Position numbers and translations under genes: made by a program. This document shows, piece after piece, positions 24,620 through 33,417 of a stretch of 64,000 bases of DNA. The stretch covers positions 1,240,001 through 1,304,000 of the forward strand of contig NZ_JSYM01000001.1 in assembly GCF_000812945.1 (NCBI RefSeq), written 5' to 3'. The notes under the pieces were generated by a model, which saw only the letters and a list, made by a program, of their open reading frames with translations, had not been told where the DNA came from and searched no databases. This stretch comes from Flavobacterium sp. AED. GTDB lineage: Bacteria > Bacteroidota > Bacteroidia > Flavobacteriales > Flavobacteriaceae. The stretch's first letter is position 1. Every line of letters starts with the position of its first letter.

Positions 24620-25186
24620 TTAAAAAGAGTGAATTAAATTTGGTGTCACGCAATAATCCAGTTTTACATCACCTTCAAAAACATCTGTAATCAATTCTTC
24701 AGGGTCAAAGAAAGAAAGGCCAATTTTGATTACATCGGGTTTACATTCCGATAAGAATTTGTCATAAAATCCTTTTCCATAACCCACCCGATTTCCTTTT
24801 TTGTCGAATGCTAAAAGCGGCACAAAAACAACATCAATTTTATGCGCAGGAACTTCAATTCCATCAACAGGTTCGGGGATATCGTATTCGTTTTTCTTGA
24901 TTTTGGTATTGTCAGTCAACAGGAAATGAGTCATGTTTCTGGTTTCAAAATCAGCTTTAGAAATAATAATCTCCTTGTCTTTTCCGGATAATAAGTGCAG
25001 AATAAATTCAGTATTAACTTCTTTTTGTTCTATGATAGGAAGAAAAATATGGAAATAGGCTTTCTCCCAAATAGGAAGTGTCAGTACTTTATTGGCAATA
25101 GCCAAACTCATTTCTTCCAATTCATTTTCAGAAAGTGAATTTCGCAAAGCTTTGTATTTTATTCTTAGTTCTTTTTTATTCTTCAT
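24620..25186 (-). CDS. 5-formyltetrahydrofolate cyclo-ligase
   Basis: Converts 5-formyl-THF to 5,10-methenyl-THF with ATP. The start is placed at the ATG at 25186 (MKNKKELRIKYKALRNSLSE), which overlaps the end of the upstream gene by 11 bases. The conserved FDKKGNRVGYGKGFYDKFL motif binds ATP and folate, and VDVVFVPLLAFD-like and LDYCVTP segments follow. The 188-residue length is normal. The overlap implies translational coupling with the aspartoacylase-like gene, an association without an obvious pathway link. Confidence 0.92.
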   Translation of the reverse strand: MKNKKELRIKYKALRNSLSENELEEMSLAIANKVLTLPIWEKAYFHIFLPIIEQKEVNTEFILHLLSGKDKEIIISKADFETRNMTHFLLTDNTKIKKNEYDIPEPVDGIEVPAHKIDVVFVPLLAFDKKGNRVGYGKGFYDKFLSECKPDVIKIGLSFFDPEELITDVFEGDVKLDYCVTPNLIHSF

Positions 25187-26159
25187 CTTCTTCGTTAGTA
25201 TTTGACATGTGATAAATAGCATCGCCTTCGTAAACAATAGGCGAATGATTAGCATTGATTACATAGCCGTCATTAGGTGCTTTTACTTTTCGTTCAAATT
25301 TCCCAAAAGGATCTGTTATGGTGGCAAGAATGGTTCCTTTTTTTACAAATTTCCCAATCGTATCGTAATCGTGTAATAACCCGGAACATTTGGCTCGTAT
25401 CCAACCCGATTTTTCAATATAAATGGTTGGTGTTTTTTGTTTAGTAACAAAATGTTTTGGATCCAACATATCGAGGTGAGCTAATAATCGCTTCACTCCA
25501 TTTACGCCTTCATCAGCAACAGCGTTATTGATATCAAGAGATTTTCCGCCTTCAAAAAGCAGCATTTTAACATTCAATTTTTCACTGGAACTCCTGAAAG
25601 ATCCCGAAATATTTTTAGAATATAAAGTAAATGGCGCATTGAATACATCGGCCAGTATTTTTAATGCTTCATTGTTTTGGGTAAGACGAATTTGAGGGGC
25701 ATTGAAACGACTGGCGCCACCTGCGTGAAAATCGACGGCATATTGTACAATTGGCATAATCTCCGTTAAAATATGAAAAGCGAATCTACTGGCTAGAGAA
25801 CCAGTTTTACTTCCAGGAAAAACCCGATTTAAATCTCTGCCATCAGGAAATTCTCTTGATTTATTGACAAATCCATATACATTAATTATAGGAATACAGA
25901 TGATTGTGCCTCTTTTTGGTTTGTTTATTTTTTTGCTGATAAGTTGCCGTACAATTTCGACACCATTAATTTCATCACCATGTATTCCTGCAGAAAAAAG
26001 GACTACAGGACCGTCAATTTTAGACCTTCTTATTATGACTGGGATATTTAGTTTTGTTGTAGTATGAAGTCGCGCAATTTCCACATTGATGGTTTTACTT
26101 TCGCCGGGAATAATGCTTTCGCCAAAAATGACTATTGGTGCGGAATTATTTTTTATCAT
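25176..26159 (-). CDS. Succinylglutamate desuccinylase/aspartoacylase family protein
   Basis: A 327-residue zinc carboxypeptidase-like protein. Zinc ligands are visible in SAGIHGDEINGVEIVRQL (His and Glu) and a downstream His in VQYAVDFHAGGASRFN. RDLNRVFPGSKTGS is the substrate-binding Arg region, and the C-terminal beta domain ends in an acidic tail (NTNEEDEE). The substrate is unknown: members act on N-acyl amino acids, but arginine-catabolism genes are absent here. It overlaps the downstream formyl-THF cyclo-ligase start by 11 bases. Confidence 0.88.
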   Translation of the reverse strand: MIKNNSAPIVIFGESIIPGESKTINVEIARLHTTTKLNIPVIIRRSKIDGPVVLFSAGIHGDEINGVEIVRQLISKKINKPKRGTIICIPIINVYGFVNKSREFPDGRDLNRVFPGSKTGSLASRFAFHILTEIMPIVQYAVDFHAGGASRFNAPQIRLTQNNEALKILADVFNAPFTLYSKNISGSFRSSSEKLNVKMLLFEGGKSLDINNAVADEGVNGVKRLLAHLDMLDPKHFVTKQKTPTIYIEKSGWIRAKCSGLLHDYDTIGKFVKKGTILATITDPFGKFERKVKAPNDGYVINANHSPIVYEGDAIYHMSNTNEEDEE

Positions 26160-26251
26160 AAGTTCTTGAAAAGATAAAAATAAGGATAATAACGAATTAG
26201 AAAGTAAAATTCTGATAAAACTTTCATCAGAAAGATTTCAAGGGTATTGAT

Positions 26252-26282
26252 TTGTATTTCGGGATTTTTGAGATTAACTTTG
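26252..26282 (+). promoter_or_regulatory. uvrC promoter (near-leaderless)
   Basis: TTG (26252-26254), 20 bases, then TAACTTTG (26275-26282) is a good Bacteroidota promoter. The G of the -7 element is only four bases before the ATG at 26287, so transcription should start at or next to the start codon. Confidence 0.6.
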
Positions 26283-26286
26283 TTAC

Positions 26287-28086
26287 ATGAATCCAACAAG
26301 TTTAGCCCTACAAATACAGACTTTGCCTGATAATCCCGGTGTATATCAATATTATGATAAGGAAGGGAAAATTTTGTATGTAGGCAAAGCCAAAAATTTG
26401 AAAAAAAGGGTTTCTTCCTATTTTAATAAAATTCATGATACGGCTAAAACGAATGTATTGGTTAAGAAAATTGTGACCATAAAACACATTGTAGTCCCTA
26501 CGGAAACCGATGCGCTTTTATTGGAAAATAATCTTATAAAAACTTTGCAGCCTCGTTACAATGTACTGTTACGAGATGACAAAAGTTACCCGTGGCTGTG
26601 TATTAAAAAAGAACCTTTTTCGCGCATATTTGCTACTAGAAGAATGGTCAAAGATGGCTCGGAATATTTTGGTCCCTATACGAGTTTCAAAACGGTGAAT
26701 ACTATTTTAGAACTGATTAAAGAGTTGTATCCACTTCGTACTTGCAACTATGATTTGAGTAAAAGCAATATTGATAGCGGAAAATTCAAGGTTTGTCTCG
26801 AATATCATATTGGGAATTGTATGGGACCTTGTGAAGGTTTTGAAACTTTAGAAAATTATCAAAAGCAAGTTGATGCAATTCGCGAAATCCTGAAAGGGAA
26901 TTTCAAGGAAAGCATGAAAGATTTCAAACGGGTTATGACGAATCTTGCAGCGGACATGCATTTTGAAGAAGCACAAAAAATCAAAGAAAAAATAGAAGTT
27001 CTTGAAAATTACCAATCACGTTCTACGATTGTAAATCCAAAGATTACCAATATCGATGTGTTTTCGATAGTTTCGGATGAAAGTGCGGCTTATGTGAACT
27101 TTTTGCAAATTTCTCACGGCTCGATTATTCGTTCGCATACGATGGAAATCAAAAAGAAACTGGACGAACCTGATGAGGAATTACTGGAATTGGCGATTAT
27201 CGAAATGAGAGAGCGTTTTCAATTGTTGTCCAAGGAAGTAATTGTTCCGTTTCATGTTGACTTGGGTGAAAACATAAAAATTACGGTCCCACAATTGGGA
27301 GACAAAAAGCAAATTTTGGATTTATCCATTCGAAATGCTAAGTTTTACCGCATCGAACAATTAAAACAACTGCAAATTGTAGATCCGGATCGCCACACGA
27401 AAAGAATTATGGCGCAAATGCAAAAAGATTTGCGATTGCCGGTGGAGCCAAGACATATCGAATGTTTTGATAACTCGAATATTCAAGGAACGAATCCCGT
27501 TGCGGCTTGTGTGGTTTTCAAAGATGGAAAGCCCAGTAAAAAGGATTACCGTCATTTTAATATAAAAACGGTCGAAGGACCGGATGATTTTGCGTCAATG
27601 ACCGAAGTAGTTTACAGAAGATACAAACGATTGCTGGATGAAAATGAACCTTTGCCTAATTTAATAATTATTGATGGAGGGAAAGGACAATTGTCATCGG
27701 CATTGAAAAGTATTGATGAATTAGGTTTACGAGGGAAAATAGCCATAATTGGAATAGCCAAAAGACTGGAAGAGCTTTTTTATCCGGGAGATTCTATTCC
27801 GTTATATTTAGATAAAAAATCAGAAACCTTGAAAGTAATCCAGCAATTGCGCAACGAAGCACACCGTTTTGGCATTACGCATCACAGAGATAAAAGGAGT
27901 AAAGCGGCACTAAATTCGTCGATAGAAAGCATTCCTGGTATTGGAGAAAAAACGATGCTGACTTTGATTCAGCACTTTAAAAGTGTTAAAAGATTGAAAT
28001 TAGCTTCAGAAAAAGAAATTTCTGACGTTATAGGTGTATCAAAAGCCAAAAAAATTACCGAATTTTACAAGGCGTCAAATGAATGA
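26287..28086 (+). CDS. uvrC: Excinuclease ABC subunit C
   Basis: Makes the dual incisions in nucleotide excision repair with UvrA and UvrB. The N-terminal GIY-YIG domain is clear (PDNPGVYQYYDKEGKILYVG then KAKNLKKRVSSYF). The UVR motif lies around residues 205-240, followed by the RNase H-like C-terminal nuclease (IECFDNSNIQGTNPVAACVV, IIDGGKGQLSSA) and a tandem helix-hairpin-helix end (SIPGIGEKTMLTLIQHFKS). The length of 599 residues is standard. The promoter lies almost on the ATG, so the mRNA may be leaderless. Confidence 0.97.
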   Translation: MNPTSLALQIQTLPDNPGVYQYYDKEGKILYVGKAKNLKKRVSSYFNKIHDTAKTNVLVKKIVTIKHIVVPTETDALLLENNLIKTLQPRYNVLLRDDKSYPWLCIKKEPFSRIFATRRMVKDGSEYFGPYTSFKTVNTILELIKELYPLRTCNYDLSKSNIDSGKFKVCLEYHIGNCMGPCEGFETLENYQKQVDAIREILKGNFKESMKDFKRVMTNLAADMHFEEAQKIKEKIEVLENYQSRSTIVNPKITNIDVFSIVSDESAAYVNFLQISHGSIIRSHTMEIKKKLDEPDEELLELAIIEMRERFQLLSKEVIVPFHVDLGENIKITVPQLGDKKQILDLSIRNAKFYRIEQLKQLQIVDPDRHTKRIMAQMQKDLRLPVEPRHIECFDNSNIQGTNPVAACVVFKDGKPSKKDYRHFNIKTVEGPDDFASMTEVVYRRYKRLLDENEPLPNLIIIDGGKGQLSSALKSIDELGLRGKIAIIGIAKRLEELFYPGDSIPLYLDKKSETLKVIQQLRNEAHRFGITHHRDKRSKAALNSSIESIPGIGEKTMLTLIQHFKSVKRLKLASEKEISDVIGVSKAKKITEFYKASNE

Positions 28087-28161
28087 TTAATTTAGATTGT
28101 TGAATTTTAGGCAAATGATAATTGATATCGTCAAATTCGATTGCACACCAAATTGCTACTT

Positions 28162-30357
28162 ATGAAGAAAATTGCGCTGTTATTCATTGTTTTTTGTACT
28201 AGTTTAACTGTGTTTTCGCAAGAGCAGCGCAGACCAAAAATAGGGTTGGTCTTAAGCGGTGGTGGAGCAAAAGGATTTGCTCATATTGGCGTTTTGAAAG
28301 TGCTTGAAGAGGCAGGAGTCAAAATTGATTACATTGGCGGAACCAGTATGGGAGCAGTTATTGGCGGACTCTATGCTTCGGGATATAATGCAAGCCAGAT
28401 TGATTCTATTTTTCAATCCACTAATTTTGATGAATTATTAAACGACTTCATTCCCAGATCTTCTAAAAATTTTTATGAAAAACGAAATGACGAATTATAC
28501 GCGTTAGTCTTACCTTTTAATAATCTAAAAATAGGGATTCCCGAAGCGTTGTCAAAAGGAATGTACAATTATAACCTGTTGAGTAGAATTACCAGAAATG
28601 TTAGACACATCAAGGATTTTAATAAATTACCAATTCCCTTCTTATGTATTGGTACCAATATAGAAACAGGAGAACAAGTTTTGTTGAATAAAGGGAATTT
28701 GGCTCAGGCTATGATTGCCAGTTCTGCTTTTCCATCGTTATTTTCACCGGTAGAAATTGATGGAAAATTATTGGTAGATGGTGGTGTTGCTAATAATTAT
28801 CCTATTGAAGAGGTGCGAAAATTAGGAGCAGATATTATAATAGGTGTTGATGTTCAAAATGATTTATTAGATAGAACACAATTAAAAAATGCAACAAGAA
28901 TTCTGGTTCAAATCACCAATCTTCAATCTATAGAAAGAATGAAGAAAAATGTTAAAGAAACGGACATCTATATAAAGCCGGATATAAAAAACTACGGAGT
29001 AATTTCTTTTGATAAAGGACAAGAAATCATTAGAAAAGGAGAAGAAGCGACATTCTCTGTTTTTGAAAAACTAAAACTATTAGTTGATGAATCAAATCCA
29101 TATAAGAAACCAGCATTAAAAATAGTTACGGATAGCTTACAAATTGAAAACATAAATTGCAATGAACTGGACAATTACACGCAAGATTATGTTGTTGGAA
29201 AATTAAGATTTAAGCCGGGTGTTAAAACGACTTACAATGGTTTGTTGAAGGGAATAAACAACATCAATGCAACTCAAAATTTTAGCACCATATCGTATTC
29301 GTTAGATGCGAATAATGGACGAGACGACTTAAATATGACGTTGAAAGAAAATCCTACAAAGACCTATTTGAAATTTGGTTTGCATTATGATGGTCTGTTT
29401 AAGAGTGGTGTTTTAGTTAATCTAACCCGTAAAAAAACACTCTTTAAAAATGATATTGCATCAGTTGATATTGTTTTAGGAGACAATATTCGATACAATT
29501 TAGATTATTATGTAGAAAATGGGTTTAATTTGAGTTTTGGTTTTAAATCCCAATTCAATCAGTTTAATAGAAATGTAGCTAAAGAAATTAGTAATTTGAA
29601 TTTAAGTAATGTGAATTCAATTAATGTTGACTTCTCTGACTTGACTAATCAAGCCTATTTCCAATCTTTATTTGTTCAAAAATTTTTGGTTGGAGCTGGT
29701 GTCGAGCTTAAATTTTTAAAAATAAAATCAGAAACCTTAGCTAATGTAGATCCAATAATTGATAGAAGTAATTATTTAAGTGTTTTTGGATATGCAAAAT
29801 ACGATTCGTTTGACAATAAATATTTTCCTAAAAAAGGATGGTATTTCTCAGGGGATGTTCAATCCTATTTGCTTTCCTCAAATTACACAGGAGATTTTAA
29901 ACCGTTCTCTATTGCTAAAGCTGATTTTGGTATAGCTACAACAATTTTTAAGAATGTAACGATTAAAATTCAAACGGATGCTGGTTTCTCATTTGGAAAC
30001 GAAAGCGTCTCCTTTTTTAATTTTATTTTAGGAGGGTATGGGTATACACCGATAGATAATTTTAAGTATTTCTATGGGTATGATTTTTTAAGTGTAGCTG
30101 CCAATAGTTATATAAAATCAACAGGAACTATTGACTATGAATTTTACAAAAATAACCATTTTAACTTTTCGGCAAATTTTGCCAATATTGGAGATAAAAT
30201 TTTTGAATCAGTAGATTGGGTTTCGGTTCCCAAGTATTCAGGATATGCAGTGGGGTATGGTCTGGAAACGGTAATTGGTCCTATAGAAATAAAACATTCC
30301 TGGTCTCCTGAAAACACAAAAGGATATACTTGGTTTAGTATTGGATTTTTGTTTTAA
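28162..30357 (+). CDS. Patatin-like phospholipase with POTRA and outer-membrane barrel (type Vd-like)
   Basis: The start is placed at the ATG at 28162 (MKKIALLFIVFCTSLTVFSQ), a clean signal peptide; a TTG seven codons upstream is less likely. The 731-residue product has a patatin domain: oxyanion loop SGGGAKGFAHIG (from Ser32), nucleophile Ser62 in GGTSMG and catalytic Asp206 in LLVDGGVANNYP. A POTRA-like linker (about 320-390) and a BamA/TamA-like barrel follow, ending GYTWFSIGFLF with a terminal Phe. This architecture and length match Pseudomonas PlpD, a type Vd autotransporter. Whether the lipase is displayed at the surface or stays periplasmic is not visible. Confidence 0.88.
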   Translation: MKKIALLFIVFCTSLTVFSQEQRRPKIGLVLSGGGAKGFAHIGVLKVLEEAGVKIDYIGGTSMGAVIGGLYASGYNASQIDSIFQSTNFDELLNDFIPRSSKNFYEKRNDELYALVLPFNNLKIGIPEALSKGMYNYNLLSRITRNVRHIKDFNKLPIPFLCIGTNIETGEQVLLNKGNLAQAMIASSAFPSLFSPVEIDGKLLVDGGVANNYPIEEVRKLGADIIIGVDVQNDLLDRTQLKNATRILVQITNLQSIERMKKNVKETDIYIKPDIKNYGVISFDKGQEIIRKGEEATFSVFEKLKLLVDESNPYKKPALKIVTDSLQIENINCNELDNYTQDYVVGKLRFKPGVKTTYNGLLKGINNINATQNFSTISYSLDANNGRDDLNMTLKENPTKTYLKFGLHYDGLFKSGVLVNLTRKKTLFKNDIASVDIVLGDNIRYNLDYYVENGFNLSFGFKSQFNQFNRNVAKEISNLNLSNVNSINVDFSDLTNQAYFQSLFVQKFLVGAGVELKFLKIKSETLANVDPIIDRSNYLSVFGYAKYDSFDNKYFPKKGWYFSGDVQSYLLSSNYTGDFKPFSIAKADFGIATTIFKNVTIKIQTDAGFSFGNESVSFFNFILGGYGYTPIDNFKYFYGYDFLSVAANSYIKSTGTIDYEFYKNNHFNFSANFANIGDKIFESVDWVSVPKYSGYAVGYGLETVIGPIEIKHSWSPENTKGYTWFSIGFLF

Positions 30358-30541
30358 TTATAATTTATTTCAATAATAATTCCGATATTTGTTATAATGA
30401 AAACAAAATGGCTAGGTTTATTAGATTATCTTCAATTCCTCATCAAGAGAAATCCTGAGTGAGCACCCTTTTTTTGATTTAACATAGCACATTATAAAGT
30501 AATCTCAACTTTAAATTGTTACACTTTTAAACAAAAAAATT

Positions 30542-31699
30542 ATGCCTTTATATCATAAATTGGGAAGTTTTCCCCAAAAAAGACACACACAATTCGAAAA
30601 ACCAAACGGGGGTTTGTACTACGAACAACTTTTTGGAACCGAGGGTTTTCATGGCCATTCATCATTATTATATCATGTTCACAGACCAACACAAGTAAAG
30701 GAAATTCTTAATTCCTACTCCGTTGAACCAAAAATTGCCATTGGAAAAAACATAAAATCGTTACTCTTAAAAGGGTTTGAGTTGAAACCCGAAGATGATT
30801 TTCTGGATAGCCGCAAAGCTATGCTGGTCAATAAAGATTGCACGATAGGATTAGCAGCGCCAAAACAATCCTTGCGTACGTATTTCTATAAAAATGCCGA
30901 TGCCGATGAAATGATTTTTATTCACAAAGGCAAAGGGAAGTTGCGTACCATGATGGGAAATATTCCTTTTAAATACGGGGATTACCTGATTATTCCACGC
31001 GGAATGATTTATCAAATCGATTTCGATACTTTAGAAAATCGATTGTTTTACGTCGAATCATTTGCGCCATTTTATACTCCAAAACGCTATAAAAACGAAT
31101 CGGGTCAGCATCTGGAACATGCTCCGTTTTGCGAACGCGATTTCATTTTGCCAAACGAGTTAGAAACACATGATGAAAAAGGAGACTTCCTTATCAAAAT
31201 CAAAAAAGAAGGCATGATGCATGAAATTGTATATGCAACACATCCTTTTGACGTTGTAGGTTGGGACGGTTACAATTTTCCTTATGGATTCAGTATTCAT
31301 AATTTCGAACCTATAACAGGTCGCGTACACCAACCGCCTCCAGTGCATCAAACTTTTGAAACAGCGACTTTTGTAGTTTGCTCTTTTGTGCCAAGATTGT
31401 ACGATTACCACCCAAAAGCAATTCCGGCACCTTATAATCACAGTAACATCGACAGCGATGAGGTTTTGTATTATGTAGATGGCGATTTTATGAGCCGTAA
31501 TAATATTGAGCAAGGCCATATTACGTTACATCCAAAAGGAATTCCTCACGGACCGGCACCAGGAGCAATGGAGCGCAGCATTGGTCAAACCATAACGCAC
31601 GAATTAGCGGTTATGGTCGATACGTTCCGCCCATTAATGGTAACCGAAGAAGCGATGGGACTTGACGATGGACAGTATTACAAATCTTGGGTAGAATAA
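30542..31699 (+). CDS. hmgA: Homogentisate 1,2-dioxygenase
   Basis: Opens the aromatic ring of homogentisate in tyrosine catabolism. The 385-residue protein is the short Bacteroidota form with a double-cupin core. Iron-ligand candidates lie in the C-terminal half (YVDGDFMSRNNIEQGHITLH and HPKGIPHGPAPGAMERS). The N-terminus reads MPLYHKLGSFPQKRHTQFEK. hppD lies downstream on the same strand but is separated by about 265 bases full of repeats. The maleylacetoacetate steps are not encoded in this window. Confidence 0.9.
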   Translation: MPLYHKLGSFPQKRHTQFEKPNGGLYYEQLFGTEGFHGHSSLLYHVHRPTQVKEILNSYSVEPKIAIGKNIKSLLLKGFELKPEDDFLDSRKAMLVNKDCTIGLAAPKQSLRTYFYKNADADEMIFIHKGKGKLRTMMGNIPFKYGDYLIIPRGMIYQIDFDTLENRLFYVESFAPFYTPKRYKNESGQHLEHAPFCERDFILPNELETHDEKGDFLIKIKKEGMMHEIVYATHPFDVVGWDGYNFPYGFSIHNFEPITGRVHQPPPVHQTFETATFVVCSFVPRLYDYHPKAIPAPYNHSNIDSDEVLYYVDGDFMSRNNIEQGHITLHPKGIPHGPAPGAMERSIGQTITHELAVMVDTFRPLMVTEEAMGLDDGQYYKSWVE

Positions 31700-31730
31700 G
31701 TCATTGCGAGGAACGAAGCAATCGCACTTA
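31700..31730 (+). repeat. Short dispersed sequence (CATTGCGAGGAACGAAGCAA type)
   Basis: CATTGCGAGGAACGAAGCAA followed by TCGCAC directly after hmgA belongs to a word I know as a repeated intergenic sequence in many unrelated bacteria. Only one copy is seen in this window. Confidence 0.5.
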
Positions 31731-31744
31731 ATTATATAATAATA

Positions 31745-31853
31745 AGGAGCTATTTCCTGCTATCCGTTACAATCTTTCTAGTCCTGAACTTGTTTCAGGA
31801 TCCTGAAACAAGTTCAGGACTAGAAAGGATTTTCACTATTATCAGGGCTAGGG
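31745..31853 (+). repeat. Dispersed hairpin repeat, copy 2 (perfect 54-bp palindromic core)
   Basis: The left end AGGAGCTATTTCCTGCTATC and right end AAAGGATTTTCAC...GGGCTAGG are shared with copies at 11720, 43445 and 58611. The core at 31774-31827 is a perfect palindrome with two 27-bp arms built on CCTGAACTTGTTTCAGGA. It separates hmgA from hppD. Confidence 0.85.
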
Positions 31854-31890
31854 CTTTAGTATAAATAACAACATCTTTTTAAATTAATAA

Positions 31891-31931
31891 AATCCGTGTA
31901 AATCTATTTTGGCAGCGTCATCTGCGTTCCA
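31891..31931 (+). repeat. Degenerate ATCCGTGTAAATC / ATCTGCGTTCC-type intergenic sequence
   Basis: This stretch contains ATCCGTGTAAATCT and CATCTGCGTTCC words typical of degenerate short-period repeats in Bacteroidota spacers. It follows repeat copy 2, making the hmgA-hppD spacer a compound repeat region. Confidence 0.35.
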
Positions 31932-31965
31932 AAATTAGATTTGCCGAATCAAAAAATAAATCACA

Positions 31966-33126
31966 ATGAGCAAAGAAGTAAAATCAGTAGAATACGGACT
32001 AGAAAAAATATTTGAAGGAGCGCAAGATTTCCTTCCTTTATTAGGAACCGATTATGTAGAATTCTACGTAGGAAATGCAAAACAATCCGCACATTATTAT
32101 AAAACAGCTTTCGGATATCAATCATTGGCTTATGCAGGCTTGGAAACTGGAGTAAGAGACAGGACGTCCTATGTGCTAAAACAAGATAAGATCCGCATCG
32201 TATTGACCACGCCATTAACGCAAGATTCTCCCATACACGAACATTTGAGAAAACATGGAGATGGGGTAAAAGTTGCGGCACTTTGGGTAGAAGATGCCAC
32301 TAGTGCTTACGAGGAAACAATGAAACGTGGTGCGCGCTCTTTTATGGAACCTACAGTTGAGAAAGATGAATTTGGAGAAGTAGTGCGTTCGGGAATTTAT
32401 ACGTACGGGGAAACCGTTCATATTTTTGTGGAACGCAAAAACTATAACGGTGTTTTTCTTCCGGGATATAAGGAATGGAAATCTGATTACAATCCGGAAC
32501 CAACAGGATTAAAATACATAGACCATATGGTGGGTAATGTAGGTTGGAACGAGATGAATACCTGGGTTAAGTTCTATGAAGAAGTAATGGGATTTGTAAA
32601 TTTCCTTTCCTTTGATGACAAACAAATTAATACCGAATATTCGGCCTTGATGAGTAAGGTAATGTCCAATGGAAACGGAAGAATTAAATTCCCAATCAAT
32701 GAACCTGCCGAGGGAAAGAAAAAATCACAAATTGAGGAATATTTAGATTTTTATGGCGGACCTGGAATTCAGCATATCGCTATTGCAACGGATGATATTA
32801 TCAAAACAGTATCTCAGTTGAAAGCAAGAGGGATAGAATTCTTGTCAGCTCCTCCGCATACTTATTATGAGGCAATTCCGGAGCGATTGGGAGAGCATAT
32901 GAAAATGATGAAAGAAGATTTAAATGAAATCGAAAAGCTAGCCATTATGGTCGATGCGGATGAAGAAGGGTATTTATTACAAATATTTACAAAACCGGTA
33001 CAGGACAGACCGACGTTGTTTTTTGAAATTATTCAAAGAATGGGAGCCAAAGGTTTTGGAGCAGGTAATTTTAAGGCCCTTTTTGAATCAATCGAAAGAG
33101 AACAGCAATTGCGAGGAACGCTATAA
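31966..33126 (+). CDS. hppD: 4-hydroxyphenylpyruvate dioxygenase
   Basis: Converts 4-hydroxyphenylpyruvate to homogentisate, the substrate of the upstream HmgA. The 386-residue protein has two vicinal-oxygen-chelate domains. Fe(II) ligands are expected at the His in LKYIDHMVGNV, the His in GPGIQHIAIATDD and a Glu in the C-terminal RPTLFFEIIQRMGAKGFGAG segment, all visible. Together with hmgA and the TDO-like gene it makes this stretch an aromatic amino-acid catabolic region. Confidence 0.95.
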   Translation: MSKEVKSVEYGLEKIFEGAQDFLPLLGTDYVEFYVGNAKQSAHYYKTAFGYQSLAYAGLETGVRDRTSYVLKQDKIRIVLTTPLTQDSPIHEHLRKHGDGVKVAALWVEDATSAYEETMKRGARSFMEPTVEKDEFGEVVRSGIYTYGETVHIFVERKNYNGVFLPGYKEWKSDYNPEPTGLKYIDHMVGNVGWNEMNTWVKFYEEVMGFVNFLSFDDKQINTEYSALMSKVMSNGNGRIKFPINEPAEGKKKSQIEEYLDFYGGPGIQHIAIATDDIIKTVSQLKARGIEFLSAPPHTYYEAIPERLGEHMKMMKEDLNEIEKLAIMVDADEEGYLLQIFTKPVQDRPTLFFEIIQRMGAKGFGAGNFKALFESIEREQQLRGTL

Positions 33127-33235
33127 AAGAGTGTTATTTTTATGTTATGTTAAAAAATAATCAGTGAATAGTCTGTTTTTTTGCAAATGTTGTGTTAAAC
33201 TTTATTTTTTGACTTTATAAACTAGTTTTATTAAT

Positions 33236-33360
33236 TAGCTTTGCACTCTCAAAACAGGAAGGGGTGGTTTCCTTCCTAAATTGATATAAATTTCATAATT
33301 TATAGTTTTTTGGTTAGTTAATAGCATAAAAACTCAGTCATTATTTGACTGAGTTTTTTT
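33236..33360 (+). ncRNA. Candidate small RNA between hppD and the DUF3108 gene
   Basis: A -7 element TAGCTTTG (33236-33243) is followed by a hairpin, AGGAAGG (33256-33262) with CCTTCCT (33271-33277), then an AU-rich stretch and an intrinsic terminator (33329-33357 plus T run). No start codon with a credible reading frame lies between. This is the layout of a free-standing RNA of about 110 bases. The -33 TTG (33219-33221) is only 14 bases away from the -7 element, so the promoter is imperfect. A leader of the downstream gene is the alternative. Confidence 0.4.
33329..33360 (+). terminator. Intrinsic terminator upstream of the DUF3108 gene
   Basis: AAAACTCAGTCA (33329-33340) pairs with TGACTGAGTTTT (33346-33357), followed by Ts. 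It ends either hppD transcription or the candidate small RNA. Confidence 0.88.
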
Positions 33361-33417
33361 GTTTTAATATATTTGGAACAAAATTTGCAGTTACGGTCAA
33401 TAAATTGACAAAAAGTA

